Shown one piece after another: positions 46,440 through 58,861 of a DNA stretch of 64,000 nt. The notes under the pieces were generated by a model, which was given only the letters and a program-made list of their open reading frames with translations, ran no database searches and was not told the origin of the DNA. Numbering within the stretch: the first letter of the stretch is position 1; every line of letters starts with the position of its first letter. The stretch covers positions 197,522 through 261,521 of the forward strand of contig NMRB01000243.1 in the NCBI GenBank assembly GCA_002633025.1, in the 5' to 3' direction. The position numbers and the translations under genes were made by a program. Origin of the DNA: Notospermus geniculatus (lineage: Eukaryota > Nemertea > Pilidiophora > Heteronemertea > Lineidae).

Positions 46440-46700
46440 GGGCCGAATCCAAGCGTTATTGGCCCTGGTTAGTATAGAAGCGGCCGTCTCACGCTATTCA
46501 GCGTCTCTCGATTAGATTTATAATACATTTTTACTTTATGCCCTTGCAAAGTAACAAGGCACCAGGGGCTGTATGCATAAAACATCTTAAGTGTAAAATT
46601 TCCCTTATCTTTTGTTTGGAACAATAGTTTAAGGGAAATTTTACACTTAAGATGTTTTGTGCATACGGCCCCGGGCTTTTACTGTCCCTCTCGTTATGGC
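46440..46700 (-). mobile_element. SINE body fragment, split by a MITE
   Basis: Minus-strand matches to the body of the SINE at 45487: AGGGCCGAATCCAAGCG..TTATTGGCCCTGGT (46440-46468), GCAAAGTAACAAGGCACCA (46546-46564) and GGGCTTTTACTGTCCC (46673-46688). In the intact SINE the last two pieces are adjacent; here 108 bp of another element lie between them. No tRNA head is visible. Confidence 0.7.
46565..46672. mobile_element. MITE, GGGGCTGTATGCATAAAAC ends, inside a SINE
   Basis: Ends GGGGCTGTATGCATAAAACA and TGTTTTGTGCATACGGCCCC, arms of about 45 bp. Same general family as 50013-50147 and 53935-54041 (GGGGCC(A/G)TATNCA termini). Confidence 0.8.
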
Positions 46701-48025
46701 TGCAACGCGGAGGTGGTTCACTTCCTGTGTAAGCAAATGATTTACTGGGAAGTGTTTGTACAGAATCGTGCTCTGTATCTGGCTAAGTAGGTGGACATGC
46801 TTCTGTACACGGTTTTTGTAACAATATCCAATATCGGACAAATTATCGGAGATAACAGTGGTGTGTCATTTACACTCATATATCCACATCTATTAATAAC
46901 TATGCACAGGACAATGAATCTACTAAAAATTACAACGTGGCCAAAAAGTAACGAATCAAAAGGGCCATCAATTATAAATTTACCAAGGTAGCCTACATGT
47001 ATTACATGTAGAGTAGTATAATTAGACTGACAAACTGTGACGTCAATCGCCTGCAATATTCTTACACCATTAGGATTACATTCCTATATTAACATGATCT
47101 GTCTTGCGAACCCGAGATCCGTTGGTATGTTCCTCGTCAGAGGAAACGCTCCTTATGCGATATTGATAGATTGAATCCAGATTGATCCGATTGCTGGAGT
47201 CATTGATCGTTGTTGACCCGAGGAAATTCGGTAGGGTTTACCATACCCCTCAGTAGGCCTATAAGTGTCAAAAAGTGGAAGGCTGCCTGCAACTGGATAT
47301 CTTGTACTGTGAGGGGTGCATCAGTGGGGTAACGATCGCCTGACGTTGCAAATCAAGTGAGACTTTATGTACATGTATACTCTGTATATTCGCCGACCTT
47401 TAAATTGGGGCATGATCGCCCCCAAGTTTGGCATGCATTGAGCAGGCCACAGTCCATTCCTGATTGGCTCTCCTTGCTGGTGGTGGGACTTCGCTGACGA
47501 ACTGATCACTTGTAACCCGTATCGGCGTACGTTTTGGGCTATCCTTCATCGTATGTCAGTCGAAACTCGAAGTGCAGTGTTATGGATGCTTGTCAGTACC
47601 TTGCTACGAAGTCTACACCAAGGCCTGGACATGGGCTCATGACCATTGGTACAGACGACTTATGTCGCTCACCCATTGGTCAAATTTCATTTATCTTGGC
47701 CAAGTGGGCGGACTTGAAAATCCAGAACCGCTGTTTTAGGTCTGTGAATCCAGAATATGATGCTGCAGACATGTTTGACTTGGTTTGTGCTTCATTTGAT
47801 TCTACCATCGGATGACCAATAACAAAGGAAATGGCAGAGTGAACAATAGCATTTTCCTTCCGATAAGCTGTGGATCGGATGGAGCGTAGACCAGGATTCA
47901 TTGCAATCGCTTTCAGTCGGTAGCTAGCTTCCTGGTAACGTTGGCGTGTCTGCTTCAGATTGTCGCTATTTCTGTTTCACCACGAAATTTATTTTTGTTA
48001 TTGAACGCCTGCATAAATGATGATT

Positions 48026-48859
48026 GTACGAAAGCCCAGAAGAATTCAAAACTTGATTTCGAAATTTAAAACTTGACTTCGAAAAACAGAACTCGACTTC
48101 GAAATTCAAAACTTGACTTCGAACTTCAAAACTTGACTTCGAAATTCAAAACTCGATTTCGAAATTCAAAACTCGATTTCGATATTCAAAACTTAACTTC
48201 AAAATTCAAAACTTAAAATCAACCAATCAGACAAGTTTTGAATTTCGAAGTCGAGTTTTGAATTTCGAAGACGCATTGTTACAACAGAAGGCGCTCCTGC
48301 CTCGCACCAATCTGTTACGCTGTGCTCACAGGATTGTGGGAAAGCAAGATGGCGCCGGGTGATTGACAGCGAACTACTTGGCTTGGCTGATCATGTGATC
48401 CCGCGATCCCCGTAGTTACTAGGATCAAAATACCTACAAACCTCGCTTATTACGATAGTTGTTACTTGCCATACAATTATTCACAAAAAATCTGTAAATA
48501 TTTTTGCATTAAACAAAGAATGTTAAGCCAGTCACTTGGGACTTATTTTATTCCTACGCTGTGATGAGGTCGCGGACGTACACGTCGGCCAAATCTGGCC
48601 GATGTGATGCGTTCCACGGCTACACAGGTCTGTGCATAAGCAGTCTCACCGCAAGCAGTCTCGCGCAGCCTGTGTGTACACAATGTCGAAGACGAGTTTT
48701 GAATTTCGAATTCGAGTTTTGAATTTCGCAGTCGAGTTTTGAATTTCGCAGTCGAGTTTTGAATTTCGAAGTCGACTTTTGAATTTCGAAGTCAAGTTTT
48801 CAATTTCGAAGTCAACTTTTCAATTTCGAATTTCGAATGAGCCTTCTGGGCTTTCGTAC
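48026..48859. mobile_element. Foldback element with arms of 20-bp tandem repeats
   Basis: Terminal inverted repeats GTACGAAAGCCCAGAAG and CTTCTGGGCTTTCGTAC bound 834 bp. The left arm (48040-48215) is about eight units like AAACTTGACTTCGAAATTCA. The right arm (48683-48838) is eight units in reverse, TTTTGAATTTCGAAGTCGAG; two more reversed units sit at 48233-48270. The centre (48271-48682) is unrelated sequence without an open frame. Confidence 0.85.
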
Positions 48860-51800
48860 TTCGCATTTTTTTCTGTTGAGTGTGACACCATGTCAATATT
48901 CCGTCGTAACTCTGAATGAAGGGCGGCAATAAAGCCGAGTGAAATGACATGAATCTCAACCGACGCTCAACCCCTGTATCACCGCCCGAGCATTGGTACG
49001 CCATCAGCAGTGCAGGCAAACAAGGTAGCATTGGACTGTCAAGTCAGCTGGATTTACGCCTACGATGTATCCCATTTCTATTATTTATAACCGTCAATCT
49101 AATAACTAACTCTCCCAAGGGGTTCCTCCGGTTTATTATGAACCTGGCTATACATTGTGTTTACATTGGGTATGTCGACAGGATGCTTTTGGGACTGGGA
49201 GCTCGTGTGTGTGGATCTGTGTTACCATGTTATTGAAATTGCTTTCGAGCACACGATCAGACCCTCTGGATTTCTCTTGTTGATGGGTACCTTAGACCAA
49301 TCACATGAAGTGGAACGCTGCGTCAATATCACACTGCATCAGAAACAAGAAGTAATTTGAGAGTGGGCTGGGATATTTCACCCTATTGGTGTCGGTATAA
49401 CACTGTATACCGGTAACGCTTTTTGTTGAGCTGGCCTTCAGGCATTCTTACCACTAAAATCATTAATTACACTTGTTCAATCTTGTCCCTGACTTTTCGC
49501 CCTTTTCTCTCACGTTATCTATTGGCTATTGATGCATATTCAAATCATTTGGGTTAACAGCGTGTCCCGGATAAAGAAATTTGAATTATTTCACCGACTC
49601 CGAGTTTTTTGTACGATTTTATGAGAAATTTTCGAGGTTATTTTTGAGGATGCCTTCTGATTGGTCATATTGAATCACATGGTCTCAGCGGCACACTACA
49701 TGATTCAGTAAAAAATGGCCGCCATCCTTTTCATCACTTGAAGTTCGACGCGCTGTGATACCATTACTAATCTTTCATCAGGTAGACTCTATGTTACCAT
49801 ATACATCAACTCATTCTTTCATGTGTAGCAACAGTTTCCATGCCTGATTGATAACTAAGATCATTCAAATGACATAGATTCGAAGTCTTGTCGAGCAGTT
49901 CTGATCGGTGTCTACACTCGCGAGCACTGGGGCTAGGCCTACAGTGTACATGTACATCGATCGTGATGAACTACGTCACCAATAAACTTAGTGTGCCGCT
50001 TTATGCAAGCCTGGGGCCATATTCACGAATAGAAGCCTTTGCAACTTTGCGTGCACACAAATCAGTGAACAATAGGGCATGTCAGTGCAGCCAAACAATA
50101 GACTTGCGTGCACGCTAAGTTGCGAAGGCTTTCCTGAATATGGCCCCGCTTTTCTCTGGCCATTGCTGGGGCTGACTGACATTCACAATGCCCCAGATTT
50201 CACACCAGCGAACCCGTTTTTGCCGTTTGGCTTGTTTTTCTAAAAGTCATCATCGGAACAGTAAATATTACAGGTTATAAATAGTGCTATCGGTGCATGA
50301 TAATCACACATTCGAACAGAGATTTGCAGGTTCCACATTTCAAAAACTGACACACCCGTTTCGTTTGCGTTGTTTCCTGTTTTTACACTGACCCGAAGGC
50401 ACCTCCACATCGCTTTATTTGTAAATCAACACGATTTTTTTCGCGTGACGATCGTCGAGTACCTTTTTTACGTCAAATAACATTCGAAATGTACATGTAC
50501 ATGCACATCGACTGTAGGTACAGCTACATGTAGGCCTATACATGTATAGCTCCATATTGACATTATTGGGATTCGCCATTGTGTGTACACATTTATAATG
50601 TACATGTAGGTCTTTTTTTAACAAATGAATGAAATAAACTTCGTGGATTCTGTCATTCAATGCTGTTTATTAATCTATACACTGTAAACAATGCGCATGT
50701 GACTAAATTAAGAACAGCCTTTCCAATACAACAGCCGACGGCATTTGGTTTTACAAATAAATGTTATTCCATTGGAAAAAGACGGGGGCTGGATGTCATT
50801 AAAAATCTTCAGGGATTCTTTTTTTAAGATTTGAATGGGCTCCCCTGTTAGCTATCATTTAGTATGAGTCAGGACTAGTTGATACTAAAATATCGAAGAA
50901 TGGCAGAAATGTCAGAGGGTGACACAATTGTAAGAGAATAAACCTGTTGTTGAATCGCGTGTGTGTCGCTCTAACCTTTCGATATTACATCTGTTACAGC
51001 TTCCTAGCACTTTAACGAACAAACCGTACAACAATGCGTAGCCGCGTCATACATGTAGCTGATTTATCATCGATAGATGGTTTGTTAAACAGGGCCACGT
51101 GATCTGTAACAAATGAGTATTCATCGCAGGCTGCTTTTGGCGAGTGTGCTAATGGGATGATGTACTGTACAAACTTAGCATCCCACGTACGCCATTATCT
51201 GTACAAGACTAAAAGTGCTCTGTACACATTCCAGTTGTACATTAGTAGGCTGACAATTCTGTACTAGATGTGCAGAAAAATATTCGTCTAGATATAGGGT
51301 GTCCCAAAAAGTGTCATTGTTTGGCCTTAAAATCGCCCAATGCGGTCTTAAGAGCCAATAATGAGCCAAGTTAGAGATCACGAATTTAAAAAAAAAACTC
51401 AACATCATATATTTTAACCTGGTCCCCCAGAAAATATAGATGGAGTCTGTGTCACATTTTTGGACCACCGTGCCGTGTAGTATCCATCCAGACTGATACG
51501 AAAAACTCGAATATATGACAAGTATATTTGAAGGCATACGTAAGCCATGGGCGACTGTGAATGACATCAACTGGTCGCCAAACTGCGTCAAGGCAATAAT
51601 CGTAGATTACAAAGCCTTCGCTGCAGTGTAGGCCTACTGGCTCCAGAGGAATCCTTCCTGCGTATTAAGGTACTGAAGCGGCGTAACTATGCCCCGGAGC
51701 ATGAGAGTATGGTGACTAATCATGGGCGCAGCTCCCGATTTTCGAAAGAAATTCTGCTGGCATCCATAAGTATACGGTACCGCTGTTCAATCACATACAA

Positions 51801-52385
51801 TGTAACGTCAGTTGTACGTCTTCGGCTGGCTGACATCTAATTTCTTTCCGGGCGTGATATTAGTGCGTTTTTTCAATATGGCGTGCATAACGCCTAATGG
51901 TGATTCCAATGGGGATTGGCTTCTTTATCTCGGTAATTCTATTCAGAATAGCAAAAGTACACGACGTGATGTGGGCAGTGGATCAGGAGATGTGAAGAAA
52001 CCCTACCCATGAAATCCACTGGGTGTTACGATAAGAAAACCGACCGAGTGGTTGATTCAACTCGACAGATCGCAGTGCCGTGTGTTCTTGGACCATATTG
52101 CATGAATGGAGGATCTGGGAGGTGAAAAAAGTCGTTATCGCCCTTCCAAATGGTCAGGGGGTAGGCCTAGCAGCTTGGCTCCAAAACGCGTCCTAAGTAG
52201 TTCCTGGCCAAGAGCAATCTGTTTTGCACCAAAGTCGCATTGTAAGGTCAGAGAGACCTAGGAGGAAGTTCCTCCAACATGATCATATCATCAACAGCGT
52301 CAGTGTCAGTACTTCGATTCGAATATCAATAGCCTGCTGTGTGGACAGCAATGCCGACCATCACCAACATGCGGGAAGCTAGAAC
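48860..52385. other. Intergenic
   Basis: One MITE (50013-50147). At 51299-51320 GGTGTCCCAAAAAGTGTC resembles termini of cut-and-paste transposons, but the second end was not found. The 138-codon minus frame 51175-51591 overlaps it and lacks protein features. Confidence 0.5.
50013..50147. mobile_element. MITE, GGGGCCATATTCACGAATAG ends
   Basis: GGGGCCATATTCACGAATAG against TTTCCTGAATATGGCCCC, with inner inverted TTGCGTGCACRC. 135 bp. Confidence 0.75.
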
Positions 52386-53607
52386 CTAGACTAGTACCTG
52401 GTCCTACCGATGGTGTCGCTTTTGAATGGTAGGACCAGTCTTGGGGTAGAGACTAAAGAATAAGGTCCAGGGCATTTTCTATAAATAGCCTGGGGAACCC
52501 TACGATGACGTCATACATGGAATTCCGCGTGTTAAAAATAGATAAGAGCACGTGGGTTTGTTGTGATGGACTTGTATTCTAGAATGATGAACAATGAGAC
52601 GTTTTTGTTGGGGTGGGGGTGATGTACCAGAATGATGAACAATGAGATGTTTTTGTTGGGGTGAGGTGTAGGATGTACCAGAATGATGAACAATGAGATG
52701 TTTTTGTTGGGGTGGGGGTGTAGGATAGGGGGGTTCTTAACATGAAAATAGAATGTCAAACAATAACGTTTCCCATGAGACCGTTTTATGGGGACCACCA
52801 CCTCATGATGTGATATACACACCTCAATCAAAGAAGCAAAAAACAAGATACAAAATTATTTAAAGCAATATTTCAAATACTTTATTGTAGATCTGCATCA
52901 TATTAGGTACGGTACAAGTCACACAGCTCTGTAATTATTTTGACACGAGACGAATATCAGCGAATATCAGAGTTATCCGAGTTTTATCTTTCACATTGGG
53001 CAGATGAATGCGAGACAAGTCTGCCACTGATTGTAATTTTATCTGCCCTCTAAATACGGAGTTCTCAATTCCATCATCCCAATAAGCTTGCCATTCTGGC
53101 TGAATTGGAGGGGTCTCAGCGCACTTGCATGACCATGATGGCTTGGGGCATGTGGGGCAGCGGCCATTTTGTACAGCAGTCTAGGAATTCCATGTATATG
53201 ACGTCATCGTAGGGGTTCCCCAGGCTATTTATAGAATTTCCTGGGAAAATGCCCTGGACCTTATTCTTTAGTCTCTACCCAGTCTTGGCCGCCATTTGTG
53301 GAGGAATTCTGACAGTGACGTCACTTGAAAATTTTATGTAAATTATGTAAATTTATTCAATTCTCAATACGACTGACGTACCAGAATGCAGATAGAAGGT
53401 GACCGACCTTTGACCCAGGGAATTCACCAATCACGCCGGGGGTTTTCCATGTTAAAAATAGAAAATCTCTCAACATAATACATGTAGTTCACATACTTCC
53501 ACCTGCGCCAGCACCGACCAATCAGAGGCACGAAGGCGGGAGGCACGCCCGGTCCTAACATATGCAAAAGCCCGATGTAAAATAGTTAGGATCGGGTACC
53601 AGTCTAG
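52386..53607. mobile_element. Composite inverted-repeat element
   Basis: Outer ends CTAGACTAGTACCTGGTCC and, inverted, CTAGCTAGACTGGTACC. A second, inner inverted repeat pairs 52445-52534 with 53184-53280 (CTATAAATAGCCTGGGGAAC). The centre carries a 48-51-bp tandem repeat. No open frame for a transposase. Confidence 0.6.
52577..52732. repeat. 48-51-bp tandem repeat, three units
   Basis: Units starting AGAATGATGAACAATGAGA at 52581, 52629 and 52680, each followed by TTTTTGTTGGGGTG. Confidence 0.85.
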
Positions 53608-53615
53608 CTAGAACC

Positions 53616-53844
53616 CACAGGGACTTGAGGCATGCATTGCAGGGGTGGTGGGCGTGTTACAGAGGTCCAATAACAAACACCCGAGTAATGCCCCGGTATA
53701 CTAACGTATACCTCATAGAATTATTTTTCTATCAGGTATACGTGACGGTATACCGGCGGGGGCATTACTCGGGGGTTTGTTATTGGACCTCTGTAACACG
53801 CCCACCACCCCTGCTGCAATGCATGCCTGCCTCAAGTCCCTGTG
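53616..53844. mobile_element. hAT-like MITE with 8-bp target duplication
   Basis: Arms of about 100 bp from CACAGGGACTTGAGGCATGC to the complement. CTAGAACC stands on both sides (53608-53615 and 53845-53852), an 8-bp duplication as made by hAT transposases. Confidence 0.88.
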
Positions 53845-53933
53845 CTAGAACCTGGCAATGCCACACCTCGGTGACCTTACTACTACGATTTTGGTGTGTA
53901 CATGTAGGCATAGGCCTACATGTAGGCCTACGT

Positions 53934-54042
53934 CAGGGTCCATATTCATAAACATAAGTCAAAGTGTGATACTTATCTTTTGTGTTGAACAAAGGATAAG
54001 TGTCACACTTAGACTTAAGTAATTTTATGAATATGGGCCCTG
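53934..54042. mobile_element. MITE, CAGGGTCCATATTCATAAAC ends
   Basis: CAGGGTCCATATTCATAAAC against TTTTATGAATATGGGCCCTG, with inner inverted AAGTGTGATACTTATC. 109 bp. Confidence 0.75.
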
Positions 54043-54365
54043 CTGATGCATGAGTGATGTAGACCTCCATGTACCTGGCTCCTACATGCGTCTTCCTGGA
54101 ATTTACGTCACGCACCGGCTGAAGTCTCTAATCGCCCAACCACTCCTTCGATTTCAATGCAATCTGAGAAACATACGACCGAAGGACTCCGCCCAAAATG
54201 CATGGTATGCTACGTATTGCATGCATGTATCCACTGTTTCAGCCCAGTTTCACCTCCTGCATCCTTGATAAATAACGGCCTCTCGATGGTGAATTTCACA
54301 AAAGAGCTACATGTATAAAGTACCATTTGTGTTCATCTTTCAACATTGCGGCAAACTATGCCGTG

Positions 54366-54413
54366 GTTGGTGGTGGCGGTGGCGGTGGCGGCGGCGGCGG
54401 CGGCGGCGGCGGA
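54366..54413. repeat. GGC/GGT trinucleotide microsatellite
   Basis: Run of GGT then GGC triplets, about 16 units. Confidence 0.95.
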
Positions 54414-54820
54414 GTTTATATAGCATAATTACCAGGAACCGCTGGGGACAATGATGTAGGCTACATGTACTTCAGACTACGCATAATCCACCAAACTGCC
54501 GACACCGCCAAAGGCATAATATAGCACTTCGGAGTATGCAGTGACAGGTCCAATTTCGAAGCGCTCTACGGCTGTCCCTCGGGTGTCCTAGAAGGTTAAT
54601 CTGAACTGCCAACGCCAGCAGGCATCTCGAATGACATTTGGTCTACGAACCCCATCGATCCAGACAGGAATAACAAACTGAGCCAGGATCAATAAGGCTA
54701 TATATTGGTAGCGGTAATATTTGTCGTACGGTGTGTCAGTTACAGTAAATATCGTGTCTTTGTGTGAGACAGGTCACTTTTGATAAACTCTCGTTGGAGA
54801 AAGGCAAGAAATCAAGTATG

Positions 54821-54977
54821 CAGGGGCGGATCCAGGATTTGAGAAAAGAGGGGGCGTCCTGTGCTAGGAACATTGAAATTTGCGCCAAGTTCCAGAATTT
54901 CACGGTCGATTTTACTGATTTGTTTGGGCAAAGGCGGGCGTGCGCCGGGTGCGCCCCCCGCCTTGGATCCGCGCCTG
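54821..54977. mobile_element. MITE, CAGGGGCGGATCCAGGATTT ends, copy 1
   Basis: Ends CAGGGGCGGATCCAGG and GGATCCGCGCCTG, with GTATG directly repeated on both sides (54816-54820 and 54978-54982). Carries AGAATTTCACGGTCGATTTT as does the copy at 58682. Confidence 0.75.
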
Positions 54978-55242
54978 GTATGGGGGAAATGACGGCAATA
55001 TATACATGTACATACATGTTGATTTTGCAGTACATGTAGCCTAATGTGTTTTAATCAGCTTCGTGGAAGGTTGGATTCTGGTCCAAGAAGGAGACAACCT
55101 GTTCAAGTGAGAAAAGAAGGGACTGGTGAATTTACTGTGTTACGGACTAGCAAATACCGGTAGATAGATAGCTAGAGAGGCCATGGATGAATGTTAGGAC
55201 GTACAGGACAATGAGGAGGAACATTCACACACAGAAACACTG

Positions 55243-55245
55243 CTA

Positions 55246-55279
<34 letters not shown>
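55243..55279. repeat. ATTG microsatellite
   Basis: About nine ATTG units running into AATTTATTTGACC; possibly the 3' tail of a retroposon. Confidence 0.85.
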
Positions 55280-55281
<2 letters not shown>

Positions 55282-57096
55282 TTATTTGACCAAAATAAAG
55301 AATACATAAACAGAGGTGCAGAGTAACAAAATGGTCGAGGAGATACACCTAGCCTGATACCCAGTTGGCCGGATTAAATGCATGGATTCGCCGGTGTTTG
55401 TTTCGATTTGTTCTTCGCTGTGAAATAGCACAGCATGTATTCAAATACTCCTTAACAAGACAACAACAGATAAATCAATGAAGACCTCTATTAAAAGATA
55501 ATTTTCTTTGTTTAATGAACAAGCCATTCCGATAAAACACGATGAGTAATGCATCAGTGAACTTTTGACTAGTCCCATCATCTGAAAGTAAATACGAGCA
55601 ACGAAATGCACTGTTAATGTACAGTTTATATTGTATCGATCATATGCAATGATTAAAAGGTAATATGTGTGTAACAGGTAGCTGGAGGCTCATGACTGTC
55701 ATCATAACCCATGTCTCAATCGCCAATTAGGGAATCATGATTCGATGATACTGGCAAATTAATTCGCTGATGAAAATGCTGGATGCATTGCATGTGTAGA
55801 TGAACATGTGAATGTAGGCCCTACGCGCCGATTTCTTCCACTGTCACCATATACAGTAAGCTCGAGTTTAAACCACCGGTTCAGTATGTTCATAAGCACA
55901 CCCAAAGTAGGGTCAGTTTCACCCTAGGCCTTAAGCAACTATTCATTCCATCACTGGGTTGTGATCGTTCTAGCAATTCTAGCCATTCAGCGTGGTAATT
56001 GGTATGTTTTATTCACTCCCATTTCGACTGTGGGTGTGCTTATGAACCGGTGGTTTAAACTCGAGTTTACTGTACATGTGTATTTCTAAGATGCAGGTCC
56101 ACATGAACATGTACATGTGAATGTACTGCTGTGTCTTTTTTTTTTGTTGTTTGCACTGCGATCATACTAATCATCTTTTTAGTGATAAAGAATGGAGATG
56201 CACGTGAACATGTAGGCCTACATGTGAATGTTTCCACTGCGACCACACTACATGTAATTACTTCCTTGATGATAAAAACTGCATACAGAAAAAAAAGTCA
56301 TCGTCAACATCACTCAATTTTGCCCCGTGCAGCCTTGGGCCATGTCTCTGCCAAACGGAAGTGTTATTTCAGGACTTTTTGAGAGAAATTGTTTTTAATA
56401 TCGTGAATGTATGTGCTGCTTTTTTACATTATACATGTAAATGTAGGCCTACTTTAGTTGCACGAACATTGATCATCTCAACTGACGTTTCAGGCTAATC
56501 TTCCAAGAAAAATCAATGAGGGCGATGGTCATTATCTTTTCTTCTAGATGATATCTATGCTTAATGCGTTCACGTATAGCCTTTCAGAGAACAGAATCTG
56601 CGGTACCGATACGGAGTTCTCTTCAAATCTAGAGTTAGACGAGATTTCATTTTTGAATGTCAGTATTTAAAGCTACCGGTACTTCAAAGCTCACGTCGCA
56701 TTATCGGTTATTTTTTGCCCTTTTAGACTCCCACCATGGTAAGAATACCAAATCACCCGTATTGCAAGGAAGAACCGGCTTCATCGCTAGTTAAAGCTCC
56801 TTTTGATATTTTAGATGAAAAGAAGAGAGTCATCCATTAAACCTGTACTCTGTGACACAGGCGTGACTAATGGCCACTTCTCTCGTTTCCTACCGACTAT
56901 GCCTCAGTATAGACGAGTTCTTCAAGGTGTGGCATCTTGGGTTAAGTGATGTTGACGCTGTGAGCTACAGAGAAAAGGAGGTACACCGGTGGTCAAAGAG
57001 GATGTCGCCGAGGGCGATACGAGGGGCGATGGTGTCCCTACTATACATGTAATAGTAGTAAAGAATGTATGCGAGGTTATTTTGATTCTGTATTAA
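55280..57096. other. Intergenic
   Basis: Holds the MITE at 55854-56072 and several copies of GAACATGTAGGCCTACATGT-type palindromes (about 55805, 56104, 56206). No gene seen. Confidence 0.5.
55854..56072. mobile_element. MITE with TA target duplication, CAGTAAGCTCGAGTTTAAAC ends
   Basis: CAGTAAGCTCGAGTTTAAAC against GTTTAAACTCGAGTTTACTG, arms of about 50 bp, with TA at 55852-55853 and 56073-56074. Confidence 0.85.
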
Positions 57097-57302
57097 AGGA
57101 CCACGGTATTGCCACGTTTTCTCGACAGCCGGCGCCACCGTGCCACTCTCCAACCCAGGGACTAACTATGTTGTCGGCGAATTGACCTGATTTACTACGT
57201 ACATTTTGTAATAAGATTTTTGTAGTTCGTCTTACTGCCGCTAGGTGGCTCCCTCTACGTCGGCAGTCAAATAACGCATTTGAGATCCAATACCGTGCTC
57301 CT
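57097..57302. mobile_element. piggyBac-like MITE, AGGACCACGGTATTG ends
   Basis: AGGACCACGGTATTG against CAATACCGTGCTCCT, flanked by TTAA at 57093-57096 and 57303-57306. Confidence 0.8.
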
Positions 57303-57685
57303 TTAACAGAGTGCCACAGTTGGAGCATCAGCACCTGTCACCTCTGATGTTCCAGTTTCAATCACTGGTCGGAACCTTTTTTTTTGTTTATTTGATAGAG
57401 AAGCCCACTCTCCCTGATTGTGCAGTTTCTCTGTCTACACTAATAATGCCGTAATGGCGCGATCTCGATCGATATTCCAATTTTAATTATCAGAACTCTC
57501 GATCCTTCAAGCAAATAAAATTGAACTTAAATTAATTACATCAAGTGAATGCACCCAGTATTATCTCTAGAAATAAATTGAGCCGTATTCGGCACTCATC
57601 TTCAAATTCCAATAAAGTACTCCTTCAGTGAATACATGCAAGTTCAACATCAACATTTGTCTCCATCCTCTATGGGGTCGTTTAA

Positions 57686-57899
57686 AGGGCCTCTAGAGGC
57701 AGTTCGTTATTAGGCTACTATCAGTACTGCAACTATACAACAGGTGGCGCTAGTAACCATGAACTCATGAATTGTGGATCAAATGTTGACATTGATGAAA
57801 TTTTACTTAAAAAATGATGTCCAAGTTGGATCCTCATGCCACCAATTCTGTGTTAGTAATCATATCAATATGCACTAAAAAGCTGCCTCTAGATGCCCT
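57686..57899. mobile_element. piggyBac-like MITE, AGGGCCTCTAGAGGCAG ends
   Basis: AGGGCCTCTAGAGGCAG against CTGCCTCTAGATGCCCT, flanked by TTAA at 57682-57685 and 57900-57903. Different interior from the two other TTAA families. Confidence 0.8.
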
Positions 57900-58681
57900 T
57901 TAAAACATTTTCACTTGCTGCCAAGGTCCAATCAGTCGAATTTGAAAATATGCACATGTATACATTACACGTGTACATGTATAGAAAAGACTGAAGAGTA
58001 CCGATGGAACTGTTGGTACCTATATATCAATAGGTATAGGGCTATTTTCACTAAGTGCTTCCCAATACCTGTGTGATATGGTTTCGGAAAGCTTTGAGCG
58101 CCATGCGCATTTTTGCTATTTTTTCATGCAGAATTGAGGACGGAATTGATAAAATACATGTAGTGTCTTTTGACACCTCCTCCCCCCTCCAGATGAGGGA
58201 CCTGAGGTAATTCAGCTCATCAGTTTATCCTAGTTCAATCAATCAATCTTCAGAATGATCTGAGTTATCTTCATTCCCGTCTCCCACATAGAGTCCACAC
58301 CTCCGATAGCCACTCTCGATGTATATGGGAATAGGTATAATCATTCAGCCACCCAAGAAAACCATTGGCAATGTGATGACATCTTTGGAATACCAAAGGA
58401 TTCGTGACTAGTACCAGTATGCATGGGTGATCGACATCCACCATCCAGGAATTGTATGCTCCATAATTACGAATCTGTGATTTATTTTCCGGTGATAATC
58501 CTCAATACAAACCTAATTAATGGCTGATCAATAGGTATTGATTGCAACTGGCTGATCGTCGGTGATCAATTTATGACAAAGAGGACATAAAGAAGAGATA
58601 ATGGATCTGGTGAATATCACGAGGCCGAGGAAAGTAAAATTATTATTTACGCCCTGAAGACTTCAAAATAAAAGCTCGGTA

Positions 58682-58849
58682 CAGGCGCGGATCCAAGGGG
58701 GGGGGGCGCACGCCCCCTTTCGGCCAATAAATCTGTAAAATCGACCGTGAAATTCTGAAATTTGGAGCAAATCATTGAAATTCACCGCAGATTTCAATGT
58801 TTCTAGCACAGTGCGCCCCCTCTTTCCCGAAATCCTGGATCCGCCCCTG
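58682..58849. mobile_element. MITE, CAGGCGCGGATCC ends, copy 2
   Basis: Reverse-oriented relative of 54821-54977, ending GGATCCGCCCCTG. Flanks CGGTA and CGATA are a near-perfect 5-bp duplication. Confidence 0.7.
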
Positions 58850-58861
58850 CGATAGAAAAAC

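Noticed and set aside
51175-51591. 138-codon minus-strand frame
   Set aside because: Composition is biased, no motif or splice partner, and it overlaps a transposon-end-like sequence.
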